Below are positions 30,826 to 42,765 of a DNA stretch of 64,000 nt, piece by piece. Numbering within the stretch: the first letter of the stretch is position 1; each line of letters opens with the position of its first letter. The translations under genes were made by a program, and so were the position numbers. The stretch spans positions 1 to 64,000 of the forward strand of contig NZ_LAUS01000008.1 of the NCBI RefSeq assembly GCF_005061465.1, in the 5' to 3' direction. Source of the DNA: Mycoplasmopsis bovis 8790. Its GTDB lineage: Bacteria > Bacillota_I > Bacilli_A > Mycoplasmatales > Metamycoplasmataceae. The notes below the pieces were generated by a model. That model saw only the letters and a list, made by a program, of their open reading frames with translations. It was not told the DNA's origin and searched no databases.

Positions 30826-33213
30826 TTATTTATATGGTGTTCACTCTCAAGCCTTAACTTCAGGCAAGTCAGTGCCATATTCTTTAATATATGCTCTATG
30901 TTCTTTGATTTTATCTTCCATTATTTTTGCTAATTCATTTGCTTTAGCTTCACCTACAACTGGAGCTATTTTTCTAGCAACATTTGCTGTCATATGGAAT
31001 CTGTCCATTTCACTAAGTAAACGAATGTCAAATGAAGTAGTTATATCACCATTTTCTCTATAACCGTGAGTTATAAGATTGTGGTTAGAACGTAGGAAGA
31101 ATATGTCTCTTAAAATTGCTTCATAGCCATGGAAGGCAAATAAGATAGGCTTATCTTTTGTAAATATTTTGTCAAACTCTTCGTCGCTTAATCCTCTAGG
31201 ATCAATACTTGGATGTCTTAATTTTAGTAAGTCTAAAACATTAACAAATCTAATTTTAAGTTCTGGGAAGTATTCACGAAGATAGGTTATTGTAGCTAGC
31301 GATTCAATTGTTGATTCAGTACCCGAAGCGGCTACAACTAAATCTGGCTCTTCATTTGGTTTAATATTTGAAGCTCAGTCAATGATTTTAACACCTTGTT
31401 CAACTAATTCAATAGCTTCTTCTTTGCTAAAGAATTGATGTCTTGGTTGCTTAGATGAAATAATTAAGTTTATAACATTTCTCTCTTTAAGAGCTTTAGC
31501 CATTGTTGCAAGTAGTGTGTTTGTATCTGCTGGAAGATATTCTCTAATTAATTCAGGTCTTTTATCTGCTAAGTGGCCTATTAAACCAGGGTCTTGGTGT
31601 GTGTAACCATTATGATCTTGTTGAAAAGCATTTGAAGTTGCTATCACATTAAGTGATGGATAGTCATTTCTTCAAGGAATATCTAAGGCTTTTTTAACTC
31701 ATTTCATATGTTGAGTAAGCATTGAATCAACTACTCTTAGAAATGATTCATATGAAGCAAAGACACCGTGTCTTCCTGTTAAAACATAGCCTTCAAGCAT
31801 ACCTTCAGCTTGGTGTTCTGATAGTTGTGAGTCAATTATTCTTCCTACTGGTGATAAGAACTCATCATACTTTTCATCAATTCTGTCTAATCATTGTCGG
31901 TCAGTAACTTTGAACATTTCATAAAGTCTATTTGACTTGTGTTCATCAGGTCCTCAAACTCTAAAATTATCCTTGTTGAGCTTACTTAACTCCCCTAGAT
32001 ATGTACCTAAAGTAACCATGTCTTGGTTAATAATTTTTCCAGGTTGCTTAATATCTAAAGCAAATTTGGTTCAATCTCCTACGTTAATTGCTTTAGGATT
32101 TATTCCACCATTAGCAATAGGATTTTTGCCCATTCTTCTATCGCCTTTTGGTGCAATTGCAGCTATTTCAGGCTTCAATTGGGCGTTTTCGTCAAACAAT
32201 TCTTCTGGCTTGTATGATCTTAGTCAGCTTTCTAATGCATCAATGTGTTCCATTTTTTCTGCTGAAACAGGGACAGGAACTTGGTGTGCTCTAAAACTTC
32301 CTTCTATTGCCTCATTATTTCATGATTTAGGACCAGTTCACCCTTTTGGTGACTTAAGAACAATCATAGGTCATTGTGGTCTTTTAGCTTTTTCTGCGCC
32401 ATTTTTTCTAGCTTCTGCTTGATATTTTTTAATTAATTCAATACTTGCATCTAATGCTTTTGCCATTTCTTGATGCATATGTTCAGGTTCGCTGCCTTCA
32501 ACAATAAATGGTTTTCAGCCAGCACCAGAAAAGTATGAAGTTAATTCTTCATTGCTTCTTCTAGATCAAATTGTAGGGTTAGAAATCTTGCCGCCATTAA
32601 CATGAAGAATTGGTAACACAGCCCCATCATTAGCTGGATTAATGAATGAATTAATGAATCATCCTGCAGAAAGAGGGCCAGTTTCTGACTCCCCATCACC
32701 AACAACAGTAGCAGCTATTACATCAGGATTATCTAAAATTGCACCCGCTGCATGAGATAATGAATAGCCTAATTCACCACCTTCATGAATTGAACCAGGA
32801 CATTCAGGAGCAGCATGACTAGCTGTTCCACCTGGGAATGAGAAGTATTTAAATAAATGTGTCATTCCTTTGATGTCTTTAGTTACATGTGGAAATAATT
32901 CAGTATATGAACCATCTAAATATGTATTTGAAGCAATAACTTGTCCGCCATGACCTGGGCCACTTATAAAGAACATATTAAGGTCATACTTATTTATTAT
33001 TCTGTTTAAATGTGCATAAATAAAGTTTTGTCCTGGCACTGTTCCTCAGTGACCAATTGGATAAATTTTTACATCATTATTAGTAAGTGGAGTTTTTAAT
33101 AATGGATTGTTTCTCAAGTACATTTGACCAACAGATAAATAATTAGCAGCTCTTCATCAAGCATCAACTAAGTTTAAATATTCTTTGCTATCATAATCGT
33201 GTGACTTTTTCAT
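30826..33213 (-). CDS. xfp: Xylulose-5-phosphate/fructose-6-phosphate phosphoketolase
   Basis: 795 aa, full length. Thiamine-diphosphate enzyme that splits sugar phosphates with phosphate to acetyl phosphate, which AckA can turn into ATP. Motifs: [37 protein letters not shown] (ThDP), [15 protein letters not shown] at 33213 ([10 protein letters not shown]) with AAGGAGG. It needs no adjacent partner and ends at the shared terminator. Confidence 0.97.
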
Positions 33214-33362
33214 AATTCCTCCTTTGAAGTTTTATTGATATACTCACAACAAGACTTTAAATATTTGGTATTAAAAATTATAATGTAAATTAAGGTGTTT
33301 AAAATACGGCTAAAAAAATATAAATTTTAATATGGAAATAATGCCTTTTTTAAATCGCATTA

Positions 33363-33386
33363 AAAAGACGGTCATTGCCGTCTTTT
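33363..33386 (-). terminator. Terminator after lemA
   Basis: Perfect stem AAAAGACGG / CCGTCTTTT with a 6-base loop, 7 bp after the lemA stop. Confidence 0.8.
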
Positions 33387-33392
33387 AACATT

Positions 33393-34091
33393 TTAAGCCA
33401 TAAAATTTGATCTAGCTTTTTCTTTAATTTCCCGACTAACTGCAAATGGAATTCTGGTTGTGTATCCTTCTTTAGAAGCTACAATTGCCTTAGCTGGTCA
33501 TTCAAAAATTGATTTGTTTCATAAAGTTACTACATCATTATAAAGATCTCTTGCAGCTGTAATTTCAGCCTGGCTTCTTCTATTATCATCCATAACTTTC
33601 TTAAGTAAATCGTGGGCTTTTAGTTCTGGATATCTTTCAAATTGAACATTGACAGATCTTAGTCCTTGAAGTCCTGAGACAACAGAGTTAAATGTTTCAT
33701 CAATATCTTTAGCAACTAATGAACGATTGCTTTCGTTGATATTAAGTCCGCTTCTGTAAGCTGTGACTTTTTCTAAAACATTTGTTTCAAATTGCACTGC
33801 TTCTCTTGCAATTGACACAGCATTAATCATAAGTTGAACTCTGTTTTCTAAGTAATTATCTACTGTTGACGATTGTGCCTGAACTTGTTGTTCTAATTTT
33901 TGTAAATAGTTTTTGGCTTTAATTTTTACAAATAAGAAAACTAAGCCTGGAATTATACCCAATAGTCATAGTATAACTTCAAATAGCGTTGATCTTCATG
34001 TCACCTTTGCTGGTATTTGTTTTTGAATGACATTAATGTCTCTGCCTTCAACACTAACTGGGCCCGTTAATTCATCTAATTGATTTGCCAT
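33393..34091 (-). CDS. lemA: LemA family membrane protein
   Basis: 232 aa. One membrane helix at residues about 37-56 (EVILWLLGIIPGLVFLFV), then the helical LemA domain (RVQLMINAVSIAREA, TAYRSGLN, SVNVQFERYPELKAH). Start ATG at 34091 with AAGGAG; the first 40 residues, before the helix, are split off by a TGA in the standard code. LemA proteins are one-span proteins of unclear role, often next to a second membrane protein, as here. Confidence 0.9.
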
Positions 34092-34195
34092 ATCTCTCCT
34101 TAAAACAGTTATTAATATACAAATTATATAGCAATTTTTTATTAATCTTTGGCTTTATATTACAAAGTAATATAAAGATAGCAAACAAGAGAAAT

Positions 34196-36013
34196 CTAAT
34201 TATCAAAAATTCTGACAGCACTAGAGAGTACGCTAGCTTCAGTTAAAGGTGAATTTTCATCTTTAATTTCTTGTAGTACTTCATCAAACTCACTAATATA
34301 TGAGCTCTTGTTTTCATAGTTTTTGATTTTTCCAACTTTAATTATGAACTCTTGGTATTCTGGATCATATTTAGTTCAAGGCACAGGAATAGTGTGAAGA
34401 GCCCCGTCAGGACCTATTTTTGTAACATAATCGGTTTGCATTGTAGTCGAAAATCCTTGCGCCTCAACGCTAAATTCTTCGCTTTTGTCTGTCACATTTC
34501 CAATTTCATTGATATTTACAACAAAATCAGTTTCTGTTCATGATGTATTAACTTTTTTACTAATTGCATCATAAGCAATTCTTTCTAACTCATAATATGA
34601 CAACCTGCTGTCATTTTCCGCATTAAGAGTTTCATCATCAGATAAAACATAGTCAGGAATACTCAGTAAAGGAGCTATGCTAAAGTAAAATTCTCTAAAA
34701 AACTTAGTTAAATTTTGTATAAATAATTCTGCAACTTGATCATAAGAATATGACTCGCATTCAATAGATTTTTTAAATATTTCAGTATCTAATAGTAATT
34801 GAGTGTTTTCAATTAAGTTTACATTTCCTTGTTTTGTGAACTTAAAATTATCGCCATAGCCGTTGTTTTTATCTAGTAGTAAATTAACCATATTCTTCTG
34901 TGCTATAGGCGTAAACATCATACGGAACTCTTTTTCATCATTTCTGTTTAATGCATTAAATAATACTTCAAACTTTGTATTGTTCATTGCTCTAAATGAA
35001 TCGTTACTTGCAATTGATTTTTCAGTTAACTTAGCTAGTTCATCACTTTTTTTCTTCACGAATTTTTCTATTTCACGTTCATTCATTGCATTGACATTAG
35101 TAGGTCTTCTGAAAAAATTTAGATTTGTGCAAACATTAGTCCCGAAAAGCAGGAAATTATCATCGCTAAATTCTGGAGCTGGTTTTGTAACAGTAGCAGT
35201 AAGAACTTCTGATCTAACTCTGCTTTTAGTTTCGTTTCCTGCCGTATAAATTTCAGTTCAAGTTACAACAATTGATCCTTCATATTCTTTATCAACATAT
35301 TTTCAGCCGCGCTTGCCCACAAAAATAAATGGAGATTTAAACAAGGTTCCACTTAAAATTGAATTGCAATATGTGTTTTCGTCCTTGCCTAAAAGAATTT
35401 TTCCGCCATATTCATCAATAAATTCTCTGTGTCACTCAGCCATTAAGTATTTATTTAATTTAACTTCAGGCATCGTTTTTTGCAAAATTTCTTCCTTAAT
35501 GCCGTGCTTTAGTAATAAATTATTCAATGGCCTAATTGCCTCAATTACAGCATCATATGCCTTTTTTTCGTTAATTCTGTCTCTAATTAATTGCTTTCTA
35601 TTTTTTAAGTATCTTATTAAAAATAATCCAAGAGAAAGACCTAGCAAAATTGCGCCTAATATTGGTGAAACAATCACGCTAACTAAATCGCTTTTGCTAT
35701 ATGACTTATCATTTATATGAGGCAATATTTGCAGTCATAAAACAAGTGCAAATCAAATAAATAGTAAAACACCAATGACTAAAAAGGCTATAAATAAGCC
35801 TAAGAAGGAATTAGTTGCTTTTTGTGTTTTGTTCTTCTTTATTGCGCTATTTTCATATTTTCTAGCTAAAGATTTACACTCATCTTTAGAAATTCCTGAC
35901 TGTGCAACAGCATTCTCAAAATACTCTTTTGCATTCTCAACAAATATATCTTTTAGTGATAAATAATTCGAATTAGGATCGTAGTTTGCTCAAATTGTTT
36001 CAGAAATACTCAT
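34196..36013 (-). CDS. Membrane protein linked to lemA, unknown function
   Basis: 605 aa. Residues about 70-100 and 115-140 form two membrane helices (FLGLFIAFLVIGVLLFIWF; DLVSVIVSPILGAILLGLSL). A soluble domain follows with a beta-rich part (GSIVVTWTEIYTAGNETK) and a helical C-terminal half. It lies directly before lemA in the same direction. In other bacteria lemA often has a two-helix partner such as DUF3137 proteins; the layout fits, but I cannot show sequence similarity. It is probably co-transcribed with lemA (104 bp apart). Confidence 0.6.
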
Positions 36014-36094
36014 ACTTTAAGCTCCCTTTTTAAATGGTATTTTTATTATATAAAATTTGTAAAAATTATTCTGCTTAATTACTTGTTATATAAG

Positions 36095-36120
36095 AAAAGC
36101 AAAAGACTTAATCTCTTGCT
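36095..36120 (-). terminator. Terminator after the MG284-like gene
   Basis: Stem AGCAAGAGA / TCTTTTGCT on the minus strand with one G-U pair, followed by TTTT. It lies 9 bp after the stop. Confidence 0.55.
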
Positions 36121-36128
36121 TTTTGGTG

Positions 36129-36500
36129 CTAAATAATTGTTTGTTCTTTGTCTAAATAGTAAGCTAAGAACTCATTTACTGCTATTTTGCGATACTTATA
36201 GTATGTTGTTTTTGAGTAAAATTCTTCATACCAATAGTTATTTTCTTTTTCTAGAAACTCCTTAGTAATCAAATGCTTGTAATTATCTTCTAAGCACTCT
36301 AATGCCCTGTTGAATTTTTCTGAGAAAAAAGAGCGTCCAGTATAATTCATCTTATTTCTGTCACTAGAAAACAGATAACTTTTTTCATCTAATTTAGCAC
36401 GTGCTTTTTCAATTCTACAAATTGTTGCAACAAACTTATATTTTTCTAAGTCTGTCATTGCATAGTTTAAAACATTATGAAGCGATATACCGTTCATCAT
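36129..36500 (-). CDS. MG284/MPN403-like small protein
   Basis: 123 aa, soluble, aromatic-rich (TGRSFFSEKFNRALECLEDN; FYSKTTYYKYRKIAVNEFL). It follows proS by 56 bp. In M. genitalium MG284 neighbours proS (MG283), and the length fits, so I place it in that family on context plus weak resemblance. Two ATG codons lie in tandem (36495-36500); AGAGGA is 4 nt from the first and 7 nt from the second, so the second could be the real start. The function is unknown. Confidence 0.6.
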   Translation of the reverse strand: MMNGISLHNVLNYAMTDLEKYKFVATICRIEKARAKLDEKSYLFSSDRNKMNYTGRSFFSEKFNRALECLEDNYKHLITKEFLEKENNYWYEEFYSKTTYYKYRKIAVNEFLAYYLDKEQTII

Positions 36501-36556
36501 AAATTCCTCTTGTCATCATAATTTATGAAAATAAAACCGCTATCAATAGTTAATAA

Positions 36557-37993
36557 CTAATATGCTTTAGCAAAAATTACATACTTATTAGTTTGTGATC
36601 CACAACCTTCAAAAATACATTTATTAGATTTTCCAGGTTTTAAATTTTTTCTAGGAATGCATCTAGTAGTTGCGCCTGTTTCATCTTTGATTTGTTTTTC
36701 TGCTTCTTCAGCACAGCAAAATGGGGCTAAAACGAACTTATTTTCCTTAATTTTTTCTTTAAATTCTTCATAGTTATCGACAAGGACAGTATTTTCATCT
36801 AATTTTTTCTTTGCATTTTCATAAAGATTATTATGAATTTGGGCAAGTAATTCACGAACCTTGCTTTTCACCTCTGATACATCAACTATAGTTTTTTCTA
36901 AGGTGTCCCTACGAACTATAGTGACAGTTTCATTTTCGAGATCTTTAGGGCCAACTTCAATCCTAAGTGGCACACCTTGAATTTCAGAATTTGAAGCTTT
37001 ATATCCAGGAGATTTGTCAGTTGAATCAAGCCTTACTCTGAACTTTCTTTCTAATTGTTTTGCTAATTCTTGACAAAAATCATGAACCTTTGGCTGCTTA
37101 TTAGCAAATAATTCTAAAATATCAACTTGAACAGGAGCAACTTTAGGAGGAATAATAATTCCCCTGTTATCACCGTGGGTCATTATAATTGCACCTAATA
37201 ACCTTGTAGAGACACCTCATGATGTTTGGTATACAAATTCATCTTCATTTTTATCATTTTTGAAAGAGATTTCAAACTTCTTAGAAAAGTTTTGCGCTAA
37301 ATAGTGGCTAGTTCCTGCTTGCAGAGCCTTGCCATCTTTCATCATAGCTTCAACTGTGTATGTAGAGCAAGCACCAGCAAATTTTTCATATGGAGTCTTT
37401 TTACCAATAATAGTTGGTATTGCTAAATAATTTTTTAAAAATTTAGCATAAACATTGATCATATCACGAGTTAGTTTTCTAGCTTCAATTGCACTTTTAT
37501 GACATGTATGACCTTCTTGTCATAAAAATTCTCTGTTTCTTAAAAAAGGGTTTGTTGTCTTTTCTCATCGAACCACATTTGCCCATTGATTGTATAAAAT
37601 AGGCAGATCCTTATGAGAAACAATCATTTTTTTAAACAAATCAGCAAATAAAACTTCAGATGTTGGTCTTACATAAATTTTTTGATCTAATTCCTTGTCA
37701 CCTACTTTGGTTATTGTTGCTAATTCGGGATTAAAACCGGCTATATGCTCTTTTTCTTTAGCCAACAACCTGTCTGGAATAAATAAAGGAAGATAAACAT
37801 TTTGAATTTTTAATGAATTAAAAATTCCATTTAATGCTTTCTGTATTTGTTCTCATATGCCAAATGAATTAGGCTTGAAAATCATTGTTCCTTTAACTGG
37901 ACCATACTCAATTAAGTTTCCTTGCTTCACAACATCGGTATATCATCTAGCAAAATCTAATTCTAAAGGTGTTATCTTTTCTAGTTCTTTCAT
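36557..37993 (-). CDS. proS: Prolyl-tRNA synthetase
   Basis: 478 aa, the short archaeal/eukaryote-like ProRS without the bacterial editing insert, as in other mycoplasmas. Motif 2 region [20 protein letters not shown], motif 3 region THGDNRGIIIPP, then the anticodon-binding domain and a C-terminal zinc-like segment (PFCCAEEAE; CIFEGCGS). ATG at 37993. Two TGA-Trp codons split it in the standard code. Confidence 0.95.
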
Positions 37994-38134
37994 AGTGATA
38001 TGAATTTTATTAAATATTTAGCAAAAAGTTAAAAACTACTTACTATTTAGCAAAAAATTGAGTGCTGTAAATATTATAAAAGAAAGCTTATAATAAACTA
38101 TGACAACAAAAGTAGACCTTAAATTTTATTTTTT

Positions 38135-38169
38135 ACAAAACTCCGCTCACAACTAATGTGGAGTTTTGT
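38135..38169 (-). terminator. Probable terminator after the poly-C lipoprotein
   Basis: Perfect 10-bp stem ACAAAACTCC / GGAGTTTTGT with a 15-base loop, 36 bp after the stop at 38205. The T-run is inside the stem and not after it, so it is not a textbook terminator. Confidence 0.45.
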
Positions 38170-38204
38170 GATTAAATTTCTTGAGCGTTCACTCATTATT
38201 ATAG

Positions 38205-39419
38205 CTATATAAGCTTGCTTTCCTCAGTTTTTCAAGTAACTGCTATTTGTTTTAATAAATCTTTCATCATATGCGCCTTTTCAAACATTTTTTTAGTATT
38301 AACACCATGTTTTAACTTTCAACTTTTAAGATCTTGCTTAAATTTTGTTGCACTTAGAAATGCATGTTCATAATTATTAATATTTGACACATCTCAATCA
38401 TTAAGGTTATCAATTTTTTCTGATTCAAGATTATAAAACGTTAAGTTAAGAGAATTAATTTTCTTAGGTAAGTGCTTTGGTACTTTCGATGTGTAATGCG
38501 GGAGAGTAGAAAGCTTAATTCCTGTATAGTCTCTACGATATCCTAACTGAGTAACAACAATTTTTTTGCCATTTTTTATATGATTTCAGTCTAAATTTGT
38601 TTTAACCTCATTACCATTTTTAAAAATGTTATTCATCACTTGTTTAGTATCTGTGCCTTCATCAATATAATATTTTGTTAAAACAGCGTCTTTTAACACA
38701 ATACCTAACTGAGTCTCAAATTTTTGTGATCCTAACTGTAATTTTATTTTGTTATTTTTGCCACCATCAGTGTCTACATTAAGTGGTTTGTTTTCATCTT
38801 CTTTATTTTGAAGCGCTAGGCCAGTTATCTTTTTATCTTTTGCATAAACATTTATTTGGTCAACAAATTCTTTTTGTGTGTGAAATGAACCAAAAGCATC
38901 TTTTTGCTCCTCTATAATCTTTTTAAGTTCTTCAACATTCTTTTTATCTTCTTGCTCTTTTTGTTTTCTTTCTTCCTCTAATTTCTTTTGCTTCTCTTCT
39001 TCTATTCTTCTTTGCTTTTCTTCTTCATCAATATTCATTGGGACTGTATAAGTATTGTTTGGATCATCATTAGGCATTTCTGGATTTTTATCGGTTCTTG
39101 AGCCTGTATTATCATTTTCGCCAGCTTCAGATCCAGATTCATCAGATTGGTTATTTGGAGTAACAGTTGGCTCCGACTTTTCATTATTGTTTTTAGCATC
39201 TGTTGTTTCATCTACATTGCTTGAATCGTCTTTGCCTTGATCACCATGAGAATTAGAGGGGGGGGTCATTTGATGCAAATGATTCGCATCAGGATTCTTG
39301 ATTATTTCATTATTCTTGTCAGAAATATCTTTTTTCTTGCAAGAGGCTGCAACTAATGGCATAAGCGGTAAAAACGACAGTGAACTAAAATATATTAAGC
39401 CTTTAATTTTTTTCTTCAT
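38205..39419 (-). CDS. DUF285-type lipoprotein 4, poly-C switched
   Basis: 404 aa. Start at the ATG of MKKKIKGL (39419), with AAGGAAG about 11 nt upstream; the ATG at 39440 in the same frame has no ribosome site. Lipobox VAASC gives Cys27. A long hydrophilic linker rich in Asn, Ser, Asp and Glu follows (residues 30-130), then a coiled coil (EEEKQKKLEEERKQKEQE), a beta module and one or two DUF285-like repeats at the C-terminus (NLNDWDVSNINNYEHAF; ATKFKQDLKSWKL). So it is a distant member of the family at 15119-20042. An 8-C tract at codons 52-54 keeps it in phase. Surface lipoprotein, function unknown. Confidence 0.85.
39258..39265 (-). repeat. Poly-C tract (8 C), phase switch of lipoprotein 4
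   Basis: On the coding strand ATG ACC CCC CCC TCT. One C more gives CTC TAA at once; one fewer runs to TAG after about 15 codons. In contrast to the cluster at 15119-20042, the tract lies after the lipobox, so the OFF form would still make a processed short peptide. Confidence 0.75.
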
Positions 39420-39913
39420 TTTATGACTAACTTCCTTCATTTATATAGTTTATTTATTGTAATATCTGGGAAACGACCATTTTATACCATAAAGCAAAAA
39501 ACACAATATTTAGTTCATCTTAAATTTTTTAACGATTTTTTTCATTTTTTCATCTTTCATACCACATAGTATTAAGGAATTAATTGATACAATTATTTTA
39601 TATACACTAACTATGGTTTTACACAGGATATTCTGCATGCAATTAAGTTATTACCTGAAAATACTTAGAACTATCATTCAATTTTTGAGCATAATATTGA
39701 ATAAATTAGGGCAAAAAGAATGTGATAAATCAATAATTATAAATAGTATGTAAGTGACTTATAAAACTGTTTTATAGCAACATTTGTCGATTATGCCAAC
39801 TAATTATAATTAGAAAAAAATAGGAGAACTACACTATTACAAAAAAAGTAGACTGCAGCAAATTTGCTGACGTCTACTTTTTTCCTAGTGTATACTGGAT
39901 TCTTTTGCAATTT
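39420..39913. other. Intergenic region with a possible 38-aa frame
   Basis: 494 bp between the poly-C lipoprotein and pepP. It holds the lipoprotein promoter on the right side of that gene, a 38-codon frame on the plus strand (39637-39753; starts MQLSYYLKIL) with AGGA 10 nt before its ATG, and the pepP terminator. Otherwise nothing recognisable. Confidence 0.45.
39841..39883 (-). terminator. Terminator after pepP
   Basis: Perfect 12-bp stem AAAAAAGTAGAC / GTCTACTTTTTT, with a second small palindrome AGCAAATTTGCT in the loop. On the minus strand it follows the pepP stop by 30 bp. Confidence 0.85.
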
Positions 39914-40963
39914 TTACATTGCTTCTTCTGGACGCGTTAGAACACGATGACCATCAGCTGTTACTAATACATCATCTTCAATTCTTGCTCCACCTAAACC
40001 TGGAATGTAAATTCCTGGCTCAACAGTTATAATCATTCCTTCTTCTAAAATGTAGTCACTGTGTGAACTTACGTTAGGAAGTTCATGTACGTCAATACCT
40101 AGTCCATGACCTGTTGAGTGAACAAAGTATGCTCCATATCCTTGATTTTGAATGTAATCTCTACAAATTTTGTCAATATCTGATGCTTTAACGCCAGGTT
40201 TAACAGCTTCACGACCTAAACGAGCGGCTTCCTTAACAATTTCTAATATTTTTTCTTGTTCAGGCTTGTCACTTACATTTTGTCTTCCTAAAATAACTGT
40301 TCTGGTTATGTCAGCACTAAATCCTTTGTATAATGCACCAAAGTCAATTTTTAGTAACTCACCATTACTAATTCTTCTGTCAGTTGGATGATGGTGAGGT
40401 TCAGCTGAGTTAGGGCCTGAAGCAACAATTTCATCGAAACTTTCTTTTTGTGCACCATATACTTTCATTAAGTGATTCAATTTTGTTGCAATTTGCTTTT
40501 CAGTCATCCCCGGAGCAATTCAACTTATTAATTTTTCATATGCTTTTAATGAAATATTAATAACTTCTTGCATTGCTTGAATTTCTTCTTCGCTCTTCTT
40601 AATTCTTAATTCTTGTCCCTTAATGAATGCAACGGTCTTAGGATTAATTAATTTAACTAATCTGTCAAATTCATCATAAACTATGTAGTCTTTTTCAAAA
40701 GCAACTTTTTTATAGGCTTTTTGGTCAAAAAATTCCTTTAGCGATTTTCCGGCTAATAAACGAACCTCTACATTTTTTGCATTCTTTTCACAATATTCAA
40801 TGTATCTGCTGTCAACAAATAAATATGCTTTATCTTTTTCAATAATAATGTAACCATCAGTGGTTTGAACATTTGAATATCATAATCTAGTTTGTGGAGC
40901 TGATGACACTATGCAATCTATGTTTTTTTCAGCAAATATTCTGTCTAACAATTGTCTGTTCAT
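39914..40963 (-). CDS. pepP: Xaa-Pro aminopeptidase (M24 family)
   Basis: 349 aa, the usual mycoplasma length. Removes N-terminal residues before proline. Metal ligands of M24 are in place: KIDFGALYKGFSADITRT (two Asp), HSTGHGLGIDVHE (His), TVEPGIYI (Glu), ARIEDDVLV (Glu). The N-terminal domain (residues 1-120) is the creatinase-like fold. ATG at 40963 with AAGGAATT. A TGA-Trp at residue 153 splits it in the standard code. Confidence 0.94.
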
Positions 40964-40996
40964 AATAATTCCTTCTATTTAAAAGATCTTTATATT

Positions 40997-41869
40997 TTAA
41001 TTATAGCCAAATTTTTTCAGTGCACTTTTGTCATTGATCCATTTATTAGAAACTTTTACCTTTAAATTGAGCGTAACTTTACTATTGAACTGATTGCTCA
41101 TTTTCATTCTAGCATTGGTGCCAATTTTTTTAATCATTGACGCACCTTTGCCAATTAAAATTCCTTTTTGTGAATCTTTTTTAACATAAATTATGGCATT
41201 AATCGTTATTCTATCTTCTTCTTCAATAAAATCTTGTACTTCGACAGCAATTGAATGTGGTAATTCATCAGTTAGAAGATTTATAGCACTTTCACGAATG
41301 TATTCTTTAGCCATAAATCTCATTGATTTATCTGTTATATAGTCTTCATCGTAAAATGGAGGAGCTTCATATGAATATTCCTTTAATATCTCAATTAACG
41401 AGTCAATTGACTTGTCGTTTTTATTAGAAACAGAAATAATTTTGTGGAAATTAAATTCTTCCAAGCTCTTAATTTTCTTAGCAATATCATCTGGTGACTT
41501 TGCTAAATCAATTTTTGATATTACAGCAATTTTATTTTTTGAATTAGCAATTCTTTCTAGAATTAATTTATCGCCTGATTTAATTTCTTCATTTACAGGA
41601 GTTAAAAATAAAATGCAGTCTATATCGTTTATTGAACTAAATGCTTCCTTGTTTAGTGACTCACCTAGCAAATTCAATGGCTTATGAATTCCAGGCGTGT
41701 CAACAAAAACAAACTGATAATCATTTTCTGTGTACACACCCATTATTTGGTCCCTAGTTGTTTGCGGAACATTAGATACAATGGCAAGATCATATTTAAT
41801 AATTTTGTTTAATAATGAAGATTTACCAACATTTGGACGTCCTAAAATACTAATAATACATACCTTCAT
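40997..41869 (-). CDS. era: GTPase Era
   Basis: 290 aa. Binds 16S rRNA 3' end and helps 30S assembly. G1 GRPNVGKSS, G3 DTPGIHKP, G4 is ISKID in place of the usual NKxD; C-terminal KH domain with GILIGKGASMIKKIG. It lies with cdd and ybeY, an order that matches ybeY-(dgk)-cdd-era in Bacillus. Confidence 0.95.
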   Translation of the reverse strand: MKVCIISILGRPNVGKSSLLNKIIKYDLAIVSNVPQTTRDQIMGVYTENDYQFVFVDTPGIHKPLNLLGESLNKEAFSSINDIDCILFLTPVNEEIKSGDKLILERIANSKNKIAVISKIDLAKSPDDIAKKIKSLEEFNFHKIISVSNKNDKSIDSLIEILKEYSYEAPPFYDEDYITDKSMRFMAKEYIRESAINLLTDELPHSIAVEVQDFIEEEDRITINAIIYVKKDSQKGILIGKGASMIKKIGTNARMKMSNQFNSKVTLNLKVKVSNKWINDKSALKKFGYN

Positions 41870-41880
41870 AACTAGACCAA

Positions 41881-42276
41881 CTATGACTTAATTTGTTCAG
41901 TTCTTATTGGATAAGGAACTAACTCTATTAACTTATTTACTCTTACTTTATCGCCAGAATTATTATATTGGTAAATTAGCGCATCATCTGCCATAAATTC
42001 AGATAGCACTTGTCTGCATCCTGCACATGGGGAAATTATTTCATTACTTGATGAAATGATATGAATTTCCTTAAAAGTCCCCACTTTTGCGCCATGAGCA
42101 ACTGAACCAAATAAAGCTGATCTTTCAGCACACAAACCAGAAGGGAAAGCTGCATTTTCTACATTAACACCTGGATACTCTTTACCTTCTTCACTAATTG
42201 CTATTGCTGCTACTTGAAAGTGAGATCAAGGACAATAAGCATACTTTAATAATTCTTTCAATTTGTCAACCATCAT
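41881..42276 (-). CDS. cdd: Cytidine deaminase
   Basis: 131 aa. Deaminates cytidine to uridine. Zinc motifs: CAERSALF (Cys and Glu) and PCAGCRQVL. Two ATGs stand in tandem (42271-42276); GGGAGGAG is best placed for the first. It begins two bases after the ybeY stop, with the ribosome site inside ybeY. Confidence 0.95.
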
Positions 42277-42278
42277 TT

Positions 42279-42737
42279 TTACTCCTCCCTTGTAATATTT
42301 AGCGGATCAAATATTGCATCTACCATCATATTCATTGCAACTCTTTCGTCCTCAAGTTCATGATCATAACCCATTAAGTGAATTAGACCATGCGCATATA
42401 AATAACAATATTCTCTGCGTAAAGAATGGCCAAATTCTCTAGCCTGTTCTTCTACCTTTTCATGACTTATTACAAGTTCACCCAATGGTAAAAAAGGCAT
42501 ATCTTTATACAGACTTTTATCACCAAAATCGAACGATAAAATATCTGTAGCATAATCTTTTTGTCTATATTGTTTATTGAGCTTCTTAATTTTTCTGTTG
42601 TTCACAATTGATACATCAACAGATATTTCTTTGTTATCTAACTTAAAATAGGTCTGCAAATTGCGTAAAATTTGCTCATATTCATCTTTAAAATTAAAAG
42701 AGTTGCCATTTTCGATGTTTATATTAACAATAACCAT
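42279..42737 (-). CDS. ybeY: Endoribonuclease YbeY
   Basis: 152 aa. Zinc site HGLIHLMGYDHELEDE near the C-terminus. Takes part in 16S rRNA 3' processing and ribosome quality control. First gene of ybeY-cdd-era. Confidence 0.94.
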   Translation of the reverse strand: MVIVNINIENGNSFNFKDEYEQILRNLQTYFKLDNKEISVDVSIVNNRKIKKLNKQYRQKDYATDILSFDFGDKSLYKDMPFLPLGELVISHEKVEEQAREFGHSLRREYCYLYAHGLIHLMGYDHELEDERVAMNMMVDAIFDPLNITREE

Positions 42738-42765
42738 AATATTATTATAATAAATTCATCTTTTA

